A DNA stretch of 64,000 bases from Corydoras sp. C115 (taxonomy: Eukaryota; Chordata; Actinopteri; Siluriformes; Callichthyidae). The position numbers and the translations under genes were made by a program. The DNA is taken from the NCBI GenBank assembly GCA_019802505.1, contig JAFMOC010000429.1, positions 22,501 through 86,500 of the forward strand, given 5' to 3'. The notes beneath the pieces are model-generated. The model ran no database searches. It saw nothing but the letters and a program-made list of their open reading frames with translations, and was not told where the DNA came from. Below are positions 63,918-64,000 of this stretch, piece after piece. Numbering within the stretch: the first letter of the stretch is position 1; every line of letters begins with the position of its first letter.

Positions 63918-64000
63918 TGGTTAGCATGTTCTCCGTTCAGCGCTAGGGATTCCCAGTTTGAATCCCAATCTGGGTGGAGTTTCCGTGTTCTCCCCTTGTC
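63918..64000 (+). mobile_element. SINE-A, cut by window edge
   Basis: Head region from GGTTAGCATGTTCTCC to the window end. Confidence 0.85.

Noticed and set aside
61698..64000. More 5' exons of gtf2ird1 (R1, leucine zipper).
   Set aside because: No I-repeat signature or conserved N-terminal motif on the minus strand here; only repeats and AT-rich sequence.

Overview
The window is nuclear DNA of a ray-finned fish (teleost). It has split vertebrate genes with consensus GT/AG introns, long AT-rich introns, CA/AT microsatellites, and a fish-type repeat load (tRNA-derived SINEs, Tc1 and hAT DNA transposons, LINE 3' ends, a solo LTR). I cannot name the species. Nothing bacterial, viral or plasmid-like was seen. 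Two protein-coding genes lie head to tail on the minus strand. The upstream one (right side, 21847 to beyond 61635) is gtf2ird1, a TFII-I-family transcription factor. The last 22 coding exons can be joined without a frame error and give 759 residues from the linker after the first I-repeat to the stop codon; the 5' exons lie beyond 64000. The downstream one (left side, before 1 to 18803) is dtx2, a Deltex E3 ubiquitin ligase of the Notch pathway. Its first six coding exons are present; the rest of the RING and the Deltex C-terminal domain lie to the left of base 1. About 3 kb separates the genes. That gap holds the likely gtf2ird1 3' UTR, a LINE tail and a 1.2 kb minisatellite of about 21-bp units that reaches almost to the dtx2 start codon. 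In human both genes map to the wider 7q11.23 region, so the pairing looks like compacted ancestral synteny. Layout: 1-18803 dtx2 with SINE-filled introns; 18804-21846 intergenic; 21847-25726 gtf2ird1 C-terminus and I-repeat R5; 28770-29037 R4; 34560-37190 R3 and linkers; 41702-51080 serine/charged linker exons; 54442-56119 R2; 59529-61635 the linker before R2; 61636-64000 intron with repeats. One SINE family (called SINE-A below) occurs in roughly 75-80 full or partial copies and makes up about a third or more of the window. It appears as single insertions, tandem arrays from unequal exchange, and inverted pairs able to form long hairpins in the gtf2ird1 pre-mRNA. The intron 29038-31740 is almost wholly made of nested elements whose order can be read from perfect target-site duplications. 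Other points of interest are a one-base frame break in dtx2 exon 1 and a few repeat-free islands inside gtf2ird1 introns that may be regulatory. I found no new molecular system; the unusual content is structural.
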